Shown here: in pieces, positions 9,134 through 17,914 of the stretch
How the letters are laid out: each line of letters opens with the position of its first letter
How positions within the stretch are numbered: the first letter of the stretch is position 1
Assembly (NCBI GenBank): GCA_019359035.1
Contig: JAHHIC010000066.1
Span: 248,001-312,000, forward strand
Reading direction: 5' to 3'
DNA: 64,000 bases
Source: Scytonematopsis contorta HA4267-MV1
Lineage (GTDB): Bacteria > Cyanobacteriota > Cyanobacteriia > Cyanobacteriales > Nostocaceae
Translations under genes and position numbers: made by a program
Notes under the pieces: model-generated
Seen by the model: only the letters and a program-made list of their open reading frames with translations
The model's database searches: none
What the model was told of the DNA's origin: nothing

Positions 9134-11413
9134 ATGAAACGACGAACTTTTTTACAAAGGATTGGTTCAATTCTCGCAGCGGTGGGGATTGCTGAATCTG
9201 ATTTGTTTACAATTCCGGCTCGCTATCAGTATGCTTTAGCACAAACTAATGTGCGGAAATTAGCATTGCTGGTGGGTATTAATCAGTATCCGCAATATAA
9301 TACACCCTTAATTGGTTGTCTGACGGATGTGGAATTGCAAAGGGAATTATTAATTCACCGCTTTGGTTTTCAGCCGTCAGATATCCTCACTTTAACTGAC
9401 CAACAAGCTACTAGAGAAGCTATTGAAACGACTTTTTTAGACCATTTAGTAAAGCCAACGAAAGCTGGGGATGTAGTCTTTTTTCACTTTAGCGGTTACG
9501 GTAGTGTTATCACGAACGAAGCAGCTAATACGTTGCAAAATATTTTATTGCCATCAAATGGTAGTTCGCAAGATAAAAAAAATGTTCATTATTTATTAGA
9601 AGAAACATTATTGCTATTATTGCGGAGTCTTAAAACAGACCGCGTAGTTACGGTATTAGATACTAGTTATAATATGTCTTCTTATTTACAACCCATTGGT
9701 TTGCGAACTCGCGCTCGGAAAATGCCAGAGGGTTTTATATTGGATGAGGCAGAAATTGATTTTCAAAAACAATTGCAATTAAATACGGGTAATTCACTAG
9801 ATTATTTGGTGTTGTCAGCTACTTCTGATGTAAGTCAGATGGCAAGGGAGATTGTATTTTCTGGCTTTAGTGCAGGATTGTTTACCTATGCTTTAACACA
9901 GTATTTATGGGAAGTTATTCCTGCGACTACTATTCAAGTTAGTTTAGAAGGTGTGAGTAGCAAGATACAGCAGTTAGGAGGTAAACAACTACCTGCTTTA
10001 TCTGGTGATAAGAGAAATCAACAAAAAGCGCTGGTTAGTTATAATTTGCTCCCAGAACCTAATATTAGTGCTGAGGGAGCGGTCACTTTAGTTGAAGAAG
10101 AAGGCAAAACCGCACAGTTATATTTAGGGGGACTACCTCCGCAAGTTCTGGAATACTTGGGTGTTAATTCCAGATTTACCGTTGTCCCCAATTTCCCTAA
10201 TTCCCCTAATTCCCCTAATTCCCCTAATTCCCCTAATTCCCCTAATTCCCCTAATTCCCCTAATTCCCCTGGAGACACGATAAATCGTGTCTCTACCGAT
10301 TCCAAATTCCCCGAAATAATTTTGCGATCGCGTTTTGGGTTAGCGGCAAAAGCGCAATTTGTGAACTCGGATGGTTTGGATGGTACTTTAAAGCTGGAAA
10401 AAGGGCAACTTGTGCAAGAGTCTGTACGAGTTTTACCCCGAAATATTAATTTAACTATTGCCATAGATACGGGTTTAGCGAGAATTGAACGAGTAGATGC
10501 GACAAGTGCATTTTCTACGGTTCCCCATGTATCGAGTGTAATAGTGGGAGAACAAAATGCTGATTACTTGTTTGGTAAAGTGCGGGAAGAAAACTCTCTT
10601 GCTTCTGGAACAGTCGTAATGACATCACCAATTCGCTACGGTTTATTTTCCCTTAGTAGCGAACTCATTCCTAACACAACAAGTTCGTCCGGGGAAGCCG
10701 TGAAAGTTGCGATACAACTTTTAGCACCCAAACTTCCAAATTTATTAGCAGCAAAATTATGGCGACTTACAGAAAATGAATTTTCTTCTCGCTTAAAAGT
10801 AAAGGCATCTTTAGAAATAATAGAAGATAAATCACCTCGCATCATCCTCCAACGGGAAACAAAAAGAAGTTCTCCATTCCCCACTCCTAACTCCCCACTC
10901 CCCACTCCCCAAATTCCTATAGGTAGCAAAATACAGTACCGGGTACAAAATACTGGCATAAGTCCACTGTATTTAATGTTGTTATGTCTAGATAGTAGTA
11001 AAAATGCTTGCGCTCTTTATCCTTGGCAAATGGAAATTGAAGCTAACAGTAAAGAAAGCAAACAAAAATTAGTAGATGTAATAATTCCCCCAGGAGAAAA
11101 TCTAGTCGTACCACAAACTAGTACTGGTTTGGAATGGATAGTACAAGCACCAAAACTTTGGTGTGAAACGCAACTTATTTTTAGTCCCGAACCTTTTAGC
11201 CAAAGCCTGACGATGTTGGGAATTAATAAAAATCCAGCAGCACAGAAGCATCGTATTGCACCATTATTAAATCCAGTGGAAGTTGTACAAGCAGTTTTAC
11301 TAGATTTGCATAACGCTAGTGGGGTGACAGAAATTAATAGCACTTCAACTGATATTTATGCTTTAGATGTAAAAAATTGGGCAAGTTTTAACTTTGCTTA
11401 TCAAGTAGTGTAA
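9134..11413 (+). CDS. Exported caspase-fold protein (YS-type pseudo-orthocaspase) with DUF4384
   Basis: The N-terminus MKRRTFLQRIGSILAAVG is a probable twin-arginine signal. The peptidase C14 domain starts at KLALLVGINQYP (about residue 36). The site normally SGHG is SGYG (Tyr122), and the site normally D.CHSG is DTSYNM (Ser178). Both catalytic residues are therefore replaced, the known Y/S variant of bacterial caspase homologues. A long C-terminal region ends in a DUF4384-like module (IQYRVQNTG..PLYL, ...SPEPF). Residues ~352-388 are translated repeat DNA (eight NSP triplets plus a GTAGAGAC-type palindrome). Start set at ATG 9134 with GAGGGG upstream, rather than GTG 9113. Probably a binding or scaffold protein rather than a protease. 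Confidence 0.85.
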   Translation: MKRRTFLQRIGSILAAVGIAESDLFTIPARYQYALAQTNVRKLALLVGINQYPQYNTPLIGCLTDVELQRELLIHRFGFQPSDILTLTDQQATREAIETTFLDHLVKPTKAGDVVFFHFSGYGSVITNEAANTLQNILLPSNGSSQDKKNVHYLLEETLLLLLRSLKTDRVVTVLDTSYNMSSYLQPIGLRTRARKMPEGFILDEAEIDFQKQLQLNTGNSLDYLVLSATSDVSQMAREIVFSGFSAGLFTYALTQYLWEVIPATTIQVSLEGVSSKIQQLGGKQLPALSGDKRNQQKALVSYNLLPEPNISAEGAVTLVEEEGKTAQLYLGGLPPQVLEYLGVNSRFTVVPNFPNSPNSPNSPNSPNSPNSPNSPNSPGDTINRVSTDSKFPEIILRSRFGLAAKAQFVNSDGLDGTLKLEKGQLVQESVRVLPRNINLTIAIDTGLARIERVDATSAFSTVPHVSSVIVGEQNADYLFGKVREENSLASGTVVMTSPIRYGLFSLSSELIPNTTSSSGEAVKVAIQLLAPKLPNLLAAKLWRLTENEFSSRLKVKASLEIIEDKSPRIILQRETKRSSPFPTPNSPLPTPQIPIGSKIQYRVQNTGISPLYLMLLCLDSSKNACALYPWQMEIEANSKESKQKLVDVIIPPGENLVVPQTSTGLEWIVQAPKLWCETQLIFSPEPFSQSLTMLGINKNPAAQKHRIAPLLNPVEVVQAVLLDLHNASGVTEINSTSTDIYALDVKNWASFNFAYQVV
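10187..10270. repeat. (AATTCCCCT)n nonanucleotide repeat inside the caspase-fold gene
   Basis: Eight or nine copies of a 9-nt unit translated as repeated Asn-Ser-Pro. Because the unit length is a multiple of three, copy number can change without a frameshift. Confidence 0.9.
10271..10297. repeat. GTAGAGAC-family palindrome, copy 2 (translated in frame)
   Basis: GGAGACACGATAAATCGTG followed by TCTCTACC, joined directly to the nonanucleotide array and translated as GDTINRVST within the caspase-fold protein. Confidence 0.85.
10876..10917. repeat. (CCCCACT)n repeat inside the caspase-fold gene
   Basis: A second short-repeat insertion in the same gene, translated as a Pro/Ser/Thr-rich stretch (SPFPTPNSPLPTPQIP) just before the DUF4384-like module. 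Confidence 0.75.
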
Positions 11414-11450
11414 ACAGCTTTTTGTTTTTAAGGTATAAATTAGGTAATCG

Positions 11451-11477
11451 GTAGAGACACGATTTATCGTGTCTCCG
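11451..11477. repeat. GTAGAGAC-family palindrome, copy 3
   Basis: GTAGAGACACGATTTATCG followed by TGTCTCC, between the convergent caspase-fold gene and the methyltransferase-glycosyltransferase gene. It could act as a bidirectional 3'-end hairpin. Confidence 0.8.
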
Positions 11478-11490
11478 GAGGGAATGGAAT

Positions 11491-12936
11491 TTAAATAAAC
11501 TTGATTTTTTGTGCTGCATACAAACACATTTTTAGTAAAATCAAACCTTCGCGAAAATGAGCAATATTAGATTGACCATAAGTACGTGCTTGGTAACGAA
11601 CGGGTACTTCTACAATATGTAGATTTAATTTTGCAGCACCAAACAGTAAATCAAAATCTCCAAAGGGGTCAAAATCACCAAAGTATTTTCTGTTAGCAAC
11701 AATTCGTTGATAATCTTTTCTCCACAGCACCTTTGTACCGCATAGCGTATCTTTGATTTGCTGTCCTAATAAAAAAGAAAAAACTAAAGCAAAAAATTTA
11801 TTCGCTAAAGTATTTAACCAAGGCATAGCTTCCAGAGAACGGGGATATACTAGTCGAGAACCATTAATAAATTCTCCTCTTTGCTCAGCCATTGCTTGAT
11901 AAAAGTGTGGTAGTTCTTCCGGTTGGACTGTTAAATCCGCATCTAAAATCATTAAAATATCTCCCGTTGCTTCCGAAAAACCTAAACGAACTGCATCAGC
12001 TTTTCCTTTACCTGTTTGTTGGAAGGCTTTAATAGAAAAATTGGCTTTTTTAGTTTCTGATATCCGTTGAATTTCTTCCCAAGTATTATCGGTTGAATGT
12101 CCTTCTATAAAAATTACTTCGGTATGTTTTCCTAACAATGGTAAACGTTCTATTGCAGCAGAAATATTTCCAGCTTCGTTGCGTGCGGGTATAATTACAC
12201 TAACGCTATACTCTTTTTTTAATGGAGTATAAGAATTAGGACGTGCTACTACATAATTTGTTAGCCCTAAATGATTAATAACTGGTAGTTGAATTAAATA
12301 GCGATTTATCAGTTGAGAAATTATAGGTATTTTTTTTGGTATAAGAAAACGACGACCTATTTTTACTGGAGTATATCCAGTCAGAGTTAATAAATTCTTT
12401 GCATCATTCATTGACAACCAATTTTGTTGCGGTTGAGGACGACGTTGACCAATTTTTTCGGCTATCCTTAAAAATGGCTCCCACAAAAAGTTATGAAATA
12501 CTAAAATAATTCTGGTTTGGGGGTTACATAAATTTTGCAGGTTATTTAAGACAGATTGAATATCGCTAAGATATCCTAAAGCTCCCGATATAATTATGAA
12601 ATCAAAGGTATTTGGTATTTCCGTATTTTTGAAAATATCTAAGGATAATTCTTCTGCATCATAGGATAAAAAATGTAAGTGAGGATATTTAGATTGAGCA
12701 ATTTCAATCACATTCTTAGAAAAATCTATACCAACTCCTAAGCTTGGTTGGATTGCTGCGAGTAAATTACCTGTACCGCAACCAATTTCTAATACTGTAC
12801 AACATTTATGAATAATAAACTGATGCAGTATTTCAATATCTTGATAATAGTATTTATTTTTATTACTCCACCAATCTAAATCTTCCGCGATATTTTCAAA
12901 GTATTTGTGGATTTGCTCTTTATAAGTGTCTTTCAC
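11491..12936 (-). CDS. Methyltransferase-glycosyltransferase (GT2) fusion
   Basis: A 481-residue two-domain protein. The N-terminal SAM-dependent methyltransferase carries motif I VLEIGCGTGNLL at about 47-58 (domain ~1-170). The C-terminal GT2 domain (about 237-481) starts with SVIIPARNEAGNI, has ILDADLT as the DXD-like metal site, and shows the DPM1/GtrB-type 'GSRL..P...MPWL..LANK.FA' and 'LCGTK.LWR' blocks. GT2 enzymes of this type make polyprenyl-phosphate sugars, which GT-C enzymes use as donors. The neighbour transcribed just before it (12973-14697) is such a GT-C protein, so the pair probably works as donor synthase and transferase. The methyltransferase substrate is unknown. Confidence 0.85.
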   Translation of the reverse strand: MKDTYKEQIHKYFENIAEDLDWWSNKNKYYYQDIEILHQFIIHKCCTVLEIGCGTGNLLAAIQPSLGVGIDFSKNVIEIAQSKYPHLHFLSYDAEELSLDIFKNTEIPNTFDFIIISGALGYLSDIQSVLNNLQNLCNPQTRIILVFHNFLWEPFLRIAEKIGQRRPQPQQNWLSMNDAKNLLTLTGYTPVKIGRRFLIPKKIPIISQLINRYLIQLPVINHLGLTNYVVARPNSYTPLKKEYSVSVIIPARNEAGNISAAIERLPLLGKHTEVIFIEGHSTDNTWEEIQRISETKKANFSIKAFQQTGKGKADAVRLGFSEATGDILMILDADLTVQPEELPHFYQAMAEQRGEFINGSRLVYPRSLEAMPWLNTLANKFFALVFSFLLGQQIKDTLCGTKVLWRKDYQRIVANRKYFGDFDPFGDFDLLFGAAKLNLHIVEVPVRYQARTYGQSNIAHFREGLILLKMCLYAAQKIKFI

Positions 12937-12972
12937 TGTATTTCTTTAAAGTTAATGGTTGACTGTTAAGTG

Positions 12973-14697
12973 CTAGTTATTTTTTGAATTTTGAATTTTG
13001 AATTTTGAATTATTTAGGTGAATTAATTTCCATCCTTTGACGGTTCCTAAAATTTGGTATTCTGGAGATGAATCTAGGGAAATATCTGGACTTGTCCACA
13101 CATAGGAAGATGGGGGTAATTGAGACAGTTTTTGAAATTGGCCTCCCAGTTTGGGTGTATAGAAACTGAGTAATATCAAAGTTTTTTGTTCTTCTCCATT
13201 TAAGGTTTCTTGGAGGACAAAGTTGATAGGATGAGCGTTGACTGTTTTTGCAATTGTCGGTTGGGAAAAATCGGTTCTGAAACCAGGAGTGCGATTTCCC
13301 AAAAATCCCCACAAACCTAAACCCGCAAAGGCAAACCAAGGTACAATTAACCAAGTAGCTAGCCATTGTTGCGAAAGCTTGTGTAGGTTCTTTCCTTTAT
13401 TTCCATACCACCAAAAAAATCCTAGTAATAACCAACCAGAGCCAACAATAAGTGCAATATTACTATAAGCGCGAATATCTTCACCCACATTGACACCAAA
13501 CATTCGTAAGTTTATGACAATAGTAGCCAAGATTAAAAGCATACCCAATCCAGAAAAGCTATAGCTTAAAGTTGCACCCAGCCATCGGTAGCGACTTTGA
13601 CGATGTTGATAAATATTTACTAGCCAATCTAAAGCAGAACCCGCAAAAAGTGCCATAAAGGGCATTAGTTGCAAGGGATAATAGAGAGTGCGGGTTTTAA
13701 ATATACTTAAAAGCAAGAATAAAATTAATGGGTAGCCTAAAAGTAGTAAAGGATGGTTATAAGTATTAACATTGCTAATTTTTTTATAGTATTTTTGAAT
13801 TAATTTTCTAACAAATAATGCTGCACCAATCAAGCTAAACAACGGCCAAGGAAATGCATTTGCAGGAATATTCCATAAATAATATAAGGGTCCCGGATTG
13901 TATGTGTCCGCTGTTCCCAAGTATAAAAGTTTTCCAAAAAGTTGCTGAAAGGGTAAAGCTCCGTAACGCAACCAACTAGCCCAAAACCAGCCTAATACGG
14001 GAATTGCTCCCAATATTAAACCTATATAAATTCCAGGATTTGTAAGGGGTAGAGACGCGATTAATCGCGTCTCTACCGTGTGGGGTTTGGATATTAGGTA
14101 GGGTAGGAGTGCTATGGGAAATAATAAAATCATGAATCCTTTAATTAAATAGCCTAAGCCAAAAGTGCTTCCGGCTAAAATTCCCCACAATAATCTATGT
14201 AATTTGTTTAATTTGTGAGAGTTCTCTGCTTCAAGTAATGCCCAAATTCCTAAAAGTTGTAAAAATACTAACACAGCATCTTGTCCTGCCATTCGTGAAT
14301 ACTGCAACCATAAAGGTGTTACAGCTAATACTAAACAGCCTAACCAAGCGATGCGACGATTTGTGAGTACGCAGCCAATTTTATACGTCAAGAAGATACT
14401 AAAGATACTAGCGATTATACTGGGTAGTCTGGCGCTCGTTTCGTTAATGCCAAATAACCCATAACACAGCGCTATTAACCATTGAATGCCTATTGTGCGG
14501 TCATAAGCTGGTTGCCCCCACCATTGTACGGTTACCCAGTCACCTTTTTCCCAAATCCAACGGGCTTGGAGTGCGTAGTATCCTTCGTCGTGAGCCATTA
14601 AGCTTTGCTGTTGGCCGTTAAATAACAATAAGGGAACAAAAAATACTAGTAAAGTAAAATAGGGGAATATCGCAGATTGAGAAAAACGCTTTATCAC
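12973..14697 (-). CDS. GT39/ArnT-like membrane glycosyltransferase
   Basis: A 574-residue polytopic protein with about ten to twelve predicted membrane segments. The first-loop motif AHDEGYYALQARWI contains the Asp-Glu typical of the PMT/ArnT (GT-C) superfamily. These enzymes transfer a sugar from a polyprenyl-phosphate donor to lipid or protein on the outer face of the membrane. Residues ~207-216 (VETRLIASL) are encoded by a GTAGAGAC-type palindrome, and the C-terminal tail (KFKIQNSKNN) by a TTTTGAA heptanucleotide repeat, so repeat DNA has been taken into the frame twice. It lies 36 bases upstream of the methyltransferase-GT2 gene and is probably co-transcribed with it. Confidence 0.85.
   Translation of the reverse strand: MIKRFSQSAIFPYFTLLVFFVPLLLFNGQQQSLMAHDEGYYALQARWIWEKGDWVTVQWWGQPAYDRTIGIQWLIALCYGLFGINETSARLPSIIASIFSIFLTYKIGCVLTNRRIAWLGCLVLAVTPLWLQYSRMAGQDAVLVFLQLLGIWALLEAENSHKLNKLHRLLWGILAGSTFGLGYLIKGFMILLFPIALLPYLISKPHTVETRLIASLPLTNPGIYIGLILGAIPVLGWFWASWLRYGALPFQQLFGKLLYLGTADTYNPGPLYYLWNIPANAFPWPLFSLIGAALFVRKLIQKYYKKISNVNTYNHPLLLLGYPLILFLLLSIFKTRTLYYPLQLMPFMALFAGSALDWLVNIYQHRQSRYRWLGATLSYSFSGLGMLLILATIVINLRMFGVNVGEDIRAYSNIALIVGSGWLLLGFFWWYGNKGKNLHKLSQQWLATWLIVPWFAFAGLGLWGFLGNRTPGFRTDFSQPTIAKTVNAHPINFVLQETLNGEEQKTLILLSFYTPKLGGQFQKLSQLPPSSYVWTSPDISLDSSPEYQILGTVKGWKLIHLNNSKFKIQNSKNN
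12979..13010. repeat. (TTTTGAA)n heptanucleotide repeat overlapping the GT39 3' end
   Basis: Four copies; the minus strand codes for the repeated KFKIQNSK-like tail of the GT39 protein. The same unit occurs at 32513-32545. Confidence 0.8.
14049..14076. repeat. GTAGAGAC-family palindrome, copy 4 (inside the GT39 gene)
   Basis: A perfect palindrome with core GCGATTAATCGC, translated on the minus strand as VETRLIASL in a loop between two membrane segments. The reading frame is intact on both sides. Confidence 0.9.
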
Positions 14698-14779
14698 CTG
14701 ATTTTTTCTTAATAATTTAATATGCTAACGAACTATATTGACTTATATATGCCACGTCAATGTTTCCCCGATACACTCT

Positions 14780-14807
14780 ATTGTGGGGTGGGCATCCTTG
14801 CCCGCCC
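14780..14807. repeat. 28-nt GC-rich dispersed unit (GGGGTGGGCATCC...)
   Basis: The same 28-nt sequence occurs with one change inside the MITE at 56326-56353. GGGTGGGCA and TGCCCGCCC form a short G-U-containing hairpin. It lies between mtnP and the GT39 gene. Confidence 0.7.
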
Positions 14808-14829
14808 GCTTTCACAAAAACTTGAGACT

Positions 14830-15702
14830 TTAAATATATTTTTTCAGCAATAATTCCAACTTTTTCTTAGTCTCCACCGATACCTTATCCAGTGGAGTCA
14901 AAATTGCATATTTCAGAGCCGAATGAGCATCACTGCTTGGTGGATTTGCGCTTAAACGTCTTACAGCTTCTTGAATTACTTTCTGTGCATTTGCGGAATT
15001 ACGATGTAAATTATTTACCACCATCTCTACCGTCACGCTATCATGTTCCGGATGCCAACAGTCATAATCTGTTGCTAATGCTAGAGTCGCATAAGCAATC
15101 TCTGCTTCCCGTGCTAACTTTGCTTCAGGTAAATTTGTCATACCGATAACCGTTGCACCCCAACTACGGTAGAGATTTGACTCTGCTTTGGTGGAAAATG
15201 CGGGGCCTTCCATACATACATAAGTTCCACCACGGTGCAACGTTACATCCGCAAGATTCAAACTAGCAATAGACTCCGCTAAAACACCAGCTAAATTTTT
15301 GCACACAGGGTCACCAAAAGTGATGTGAGCCACTATTCCTTCCCCAAAAAAAGTAGAAACCCGATTTTTTGTGCGGTCGATAAATTGGTCGGGGACTACC
15401 ATATCCAAAGGTTTGACTTCTTCTTTTAAAGAACCCACTGCACTAGCAGAAATCAGATATTCCACACCCAAAGACTTCATTGCATAAATATTGGCACGGA
15501 AGGGTAATTCGGTAGGTAGGAGGGTGTGATTACGATTATGTCTTGCTAAAAAGGCTACTCTTGTTCCGTCTAAAGTACCTGTGATGATAGCATCTGAAGG
15601 AGAGCCAAATGGCGTTTCTACTACAACCTCCTGGATATCTTTAAGGCTCTCCATTTTGTATAATCCACTGCCACCAATAATACCAATTTTGATTGACGCC
15701 AT
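14830..15702 (-). CDS. mtnP: S-methyl-5'-thioadenosine phosphorylase
   Basis: The enzyme cleaves methylthioadenosine with phosphate to adenine and methylthioribose-1-phosphate, recycling the by-product of polyamine synthesis. The PNP/MTAP family motifs are clear: [24 protein letters not shown], the acid/ester-binding [12 protein letters not shown], and [17 protein letters not shown]. The start is set at ATG 15702 (MASIKIG), because AAGGGG lies eight bases upstream on the coding strand. An in-frame Met 13 codons earlier has no such signal. Length (290 residues) is normal. Confidence 0.94.
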   Translation of the reverse strand: MASIKIGIIGGSGLYKMESLKDIQEVVVETPFGSPSDAIITGTLDGTRVAFLARHNRNHTLLPTELPFRANIYAMKSLGVEYLISASAVGSLKEEVKPLDMVVPDQFIDRTKNRVSTFFGEGIVAHITFGDPVCKNLAGVLAESIASLNLADVTLHRGGTYVCMEGPAFSTKAESNLYRSWGATVIGMTNLPEAKLAREAEIAYATLALATDYDCWHPEHDSVTVEMVVNNLHRNSANAQKVIQEAVRRLSANPPSSDAHSALKYAILTPLDKVSVETKKKLELLLKKYI

Positions 15703-15840
15703 AATCTTTACCCCTTGTTGAACCGTTAAAAACCTATGCAAGACTTGTTACAACGAATCAGCTATGATTTTACAACAACAGGGAAATTCTACGGTGTAAT
15801 TACCCGATGCAGCGAAAGAGGACTAAAATTTTCCAAAAAT

Positions 15841-15885
15841 GTAGAGACGTTACATGTAACGTCTCTACAAAAATCACGTCTCTAC
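15841..15885. repeat. GTAGAGAC-family palindrome, copy 5 plus a half copy
   Basis: A perfect 28-nt palindrome (core GTTACATGTAAC) at 15841-15868, followed by a lone right arm (ACGTCTCTAC). It lies between the mtnP start and the phoA stop, where it could form the 3' hairpin of phoA. Confidence 0.85.
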
Positions 15886-15904
15886 AGGAATTTCGATGAA
15901 AGAT

Positions 15905-17755
15905 TTATCGAGTTCTACGGCCTGTAGCTGGACCAGTGGCTGGGTCTGTAGTTGCTTTTAGCATTGTCAGATAAATCTGGCTTTGGTCTACCATATCAGC
16001 AATTCCAGGAATACTGTAGTTTGTGACTGGACCACCAGGACGCTTATCAGTATAGATATGTGGCTGGCCTACATATCCATTGAGAGTAGCCATAAAATTG
16101 GCTGGTCCTTGGAAGTAGACAGGTACTGGACGGTTAGAGTGGTTAGTCCAACCGTACTTGACGGTGGGGTCAGAACCGTGGAAGTAACCTGCGGTCGCGG
16201 GTGTGTGCTTGTTGTAAGTTAAATCTTGAGCACCAGTTGCCGCCAAAAGTGTGGGGAAGTTTGAATTAAGTGTCAAATAGTGGTCGTGGTCTGCAGTAAT
16301 AATCAACATGTTCTTGCTCCAACCACCATTGTTACCAATCCAAGTGATTGTTCTTTGAACAGCTTCATCAAAAGCAAGCATATTACCGATGAGGTTGTCC
16401 ATGTTATCGTCATGAGCAGCCCAGTCAACATCCCCACCTTCAACCATCAACCAGAAACCATCTGGGTCTTTACCCAAAACGTTAAGTGCAGCTTGGGTCA
16501 AATCACCAAGAGTAGGGTTTTCATTTCTTTCTCTAGCGATGAACTGAGTGGTAGTTTCCCCAGAAGTAACAGGACGAACAATGTCAGGAGTAGGAATTCC
16601 GGTGGTAGGATTTGCAGTAGTCGCTAAAGAAAATTGGGCTAAACCAGTACCGCTGGTGGCATCACCATAGTCACCATTAGCAGTTCTTACAGGTAGGTTA
16701 CCATCTTGACCGCGAGCACCATATAGACCCAAGAGTCTATCTCCTTTTTGTGGGTCGAGAGTTGCAGCGGTGCTTAATAGAGTGGAAGTAGCATTTGGAC
16801 CGCGCTCTAAGAATCTGTAACCGTAGCGGTTACCTGTGGGATTATTTTTCAGTTCTGTGTAAGTAGAATTCTGAATATAGGTGTAATTTGCTGTACCAGA
16901 TACTGCTGTAGTATTTGACTGGTCTAGTGGATGACCGCCACCGAGCAATACATTAGGTTTAAATATGCCCAGAGCCTGCTGAAGAATACTGTCAGTTATA
17001 GGCAAATTACTGTCGTATTTATTACGTCTATTTACAAAAGATACTGCGGCTCCGGGGGTAGCGTGGGTGATAGGTACTGAAGTGACTAGACCTGTTGCTT
17101 TACCGTCGAGGGCAGCTTTTTGCAGAATACTTGTTACGGGCTGTTCGTAGATGTCTACACCCATCGCGTTGTTGTAGCTTTTAACACCTGTGTACAAGGT
17201 GGTTGCTGTATTTGCGGAGTCGGGGTAGCTGTACTTGATATATTCTTTGTTGTAGGAACCTGCGGCAGCTGGAGTAATTGGCGTCCAAGGATTAAGACCA
17301 CCTTGAGTAGGGTCGTAGCCTACTAAGTTACCACCAGATGTAGCACCTCCACTAGGAGTAGTACCGGGATTAAAGGCTGGATTGAAGGTAAAGCCACTGC
17401 GAATAGGACTTGCACCAGTTGCGCTGTTACTATCATCCAGGGCTGAGTTACCCGTACTGAATGTGGTAGCACCTTTGACAGTAGTACCGTAGGTTGTAAC
17501 CAAGCCATAGCCAGTTAGGGTTTGCATAGCCAAACCACTACCTTTACCACTGGTATACATAGGAGCGCCATTGGCAACAGCAGCAGCGCGTGCCATTTCC
17601 CATCCCATACCATCGCCAATCATTAAGATAACGTTGACACCGTTACCAGCATATGCAGGTAGTTGCCATCCTGGTAAAATACCTAAGCTAAAAAAGAGGG
17701 TAGATAGCACCAAGGCTACAAATCTTTTGCAGTTTTTTAGTAATCCAAACATCAA
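15905..17755 (-). CDS. phoA: Exported PhoA-type alkaline phosphatase
   Basis: A 616-residue phosphomonoesterase. A Sec signal (hydrophobic stretch about 10-30, ending AYAG) leads to the metal-site motif NVILMIGDGMGW. The nucleophile serine is in YPDSANTATTLYTGVK, and later metal ligands are in MVEGGDVDWAAHDDN and ITADHDHYLT. It belongs to the long cyanobacterial PhoA-like family, with a Gly/Thr-rich insertion between the first metal motif and the serine. It is expected in the periplasm or at the cell surface, releasing phosphate from esters. A PhoX enzyme is encoded in the same minus-strand block. Confidence 0.93.
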   Translation of the reverse strand: MMFGLLKNCKRFVALVLSTLFFSLGILPGWQLPAYAGNGVNVILMIGDGMGWEMARAAAVANGAPMYTSGKGSGLAMQTLTGYGLVTTYGTTVKGATTFSTGNSALDDSNSATGASPIRSGFTFNPAFNPGTTPSGGATSGGNLVGYDPTQGGLNPWTPITPAAAGSYNKEYIKYSYPDSANTATTLYTGVKSYNNAMGVDIYEQPVTSILQKAALDGKATGLVTSVPITHATPGAAVSFVNRRNKYDSNLPITDSILQQALGIFKPNVLLGGGHPLDQSNTTAVSGTANYTYIQNSTYTELKNNPTGNRYGYRFLERGPNATSTLLSTAATLDPQKGDRLLGLYGARGQDGNLPVRTANGDYGDATSGTGLAQFSLATTANPTTGIPTPDIVRPVTSGETTTQFIARERNENPTLGDLTQAALNVLGKDPDGFWLMVEGGDVDWAAHDDNMDNLIGNMLAFDEAVQRTITWIGNNGGWSKNMLIITADHDHYLTLNSNFPTLLAATGAQDLTYNKHTPATAGYFHGSDPTVKYGWTNHSNRPVPVYFQGPANFMATLNGYVGQPHIYTDKRPGGPVTNYSIPGIADMVDQSQIYLTMLKATTDPATGPATGRRTR

Positions 17756-17785
17756 AATTACTCCAGAGTAAATACGTTTTAGCTA

Positions 17786-17914
17786 TTAGGTAATGGGTAA
17801 TGGGTAATGGGTAATGGGTAATGGGTAATGGGTAATGGAAGAAAAGCAATTCCCAATTCCCAATTCCCAATTCCCAATTACCAATTACCAATTACCAATT
17901 CCCAATTACCAATT
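17786..17914. repeat. (GGGTAAT)n and (CCCAATT/CCAATTA)n tandem repeats upstream of phoA
   Basis: About seven copies of GGGTAAT (17786-17838) are followed by about nine copies of a partly complementary CCAATTC/CCAATTA unit (17849-17914). The two arrays could fold on each other in the phoA leader. They fill the space between phoA and the small exported peptide gene. Confidence 0.85.

Noticed and set aside
10039-10464. Antisense ORF over the caspase-fold gene
   Set aside because: Open only because the 9-nt repeat (translated as GELGELGEL) lacks stops on both strands; shadow of the real gene.
14698-15000. SAM or related riboswitch near mtnP and sat
   Set aside because: No conserved riboswitch core or pairing pattern could be recognised upstream of either gene.
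17786-17914. CRISPR or origin iterons in the phoA leader
   Set aside because: The 7-nt units are contiguous and match the heptanucleotide repeats seen throughout the window; no spacers, DnaA boxes or replication genes.
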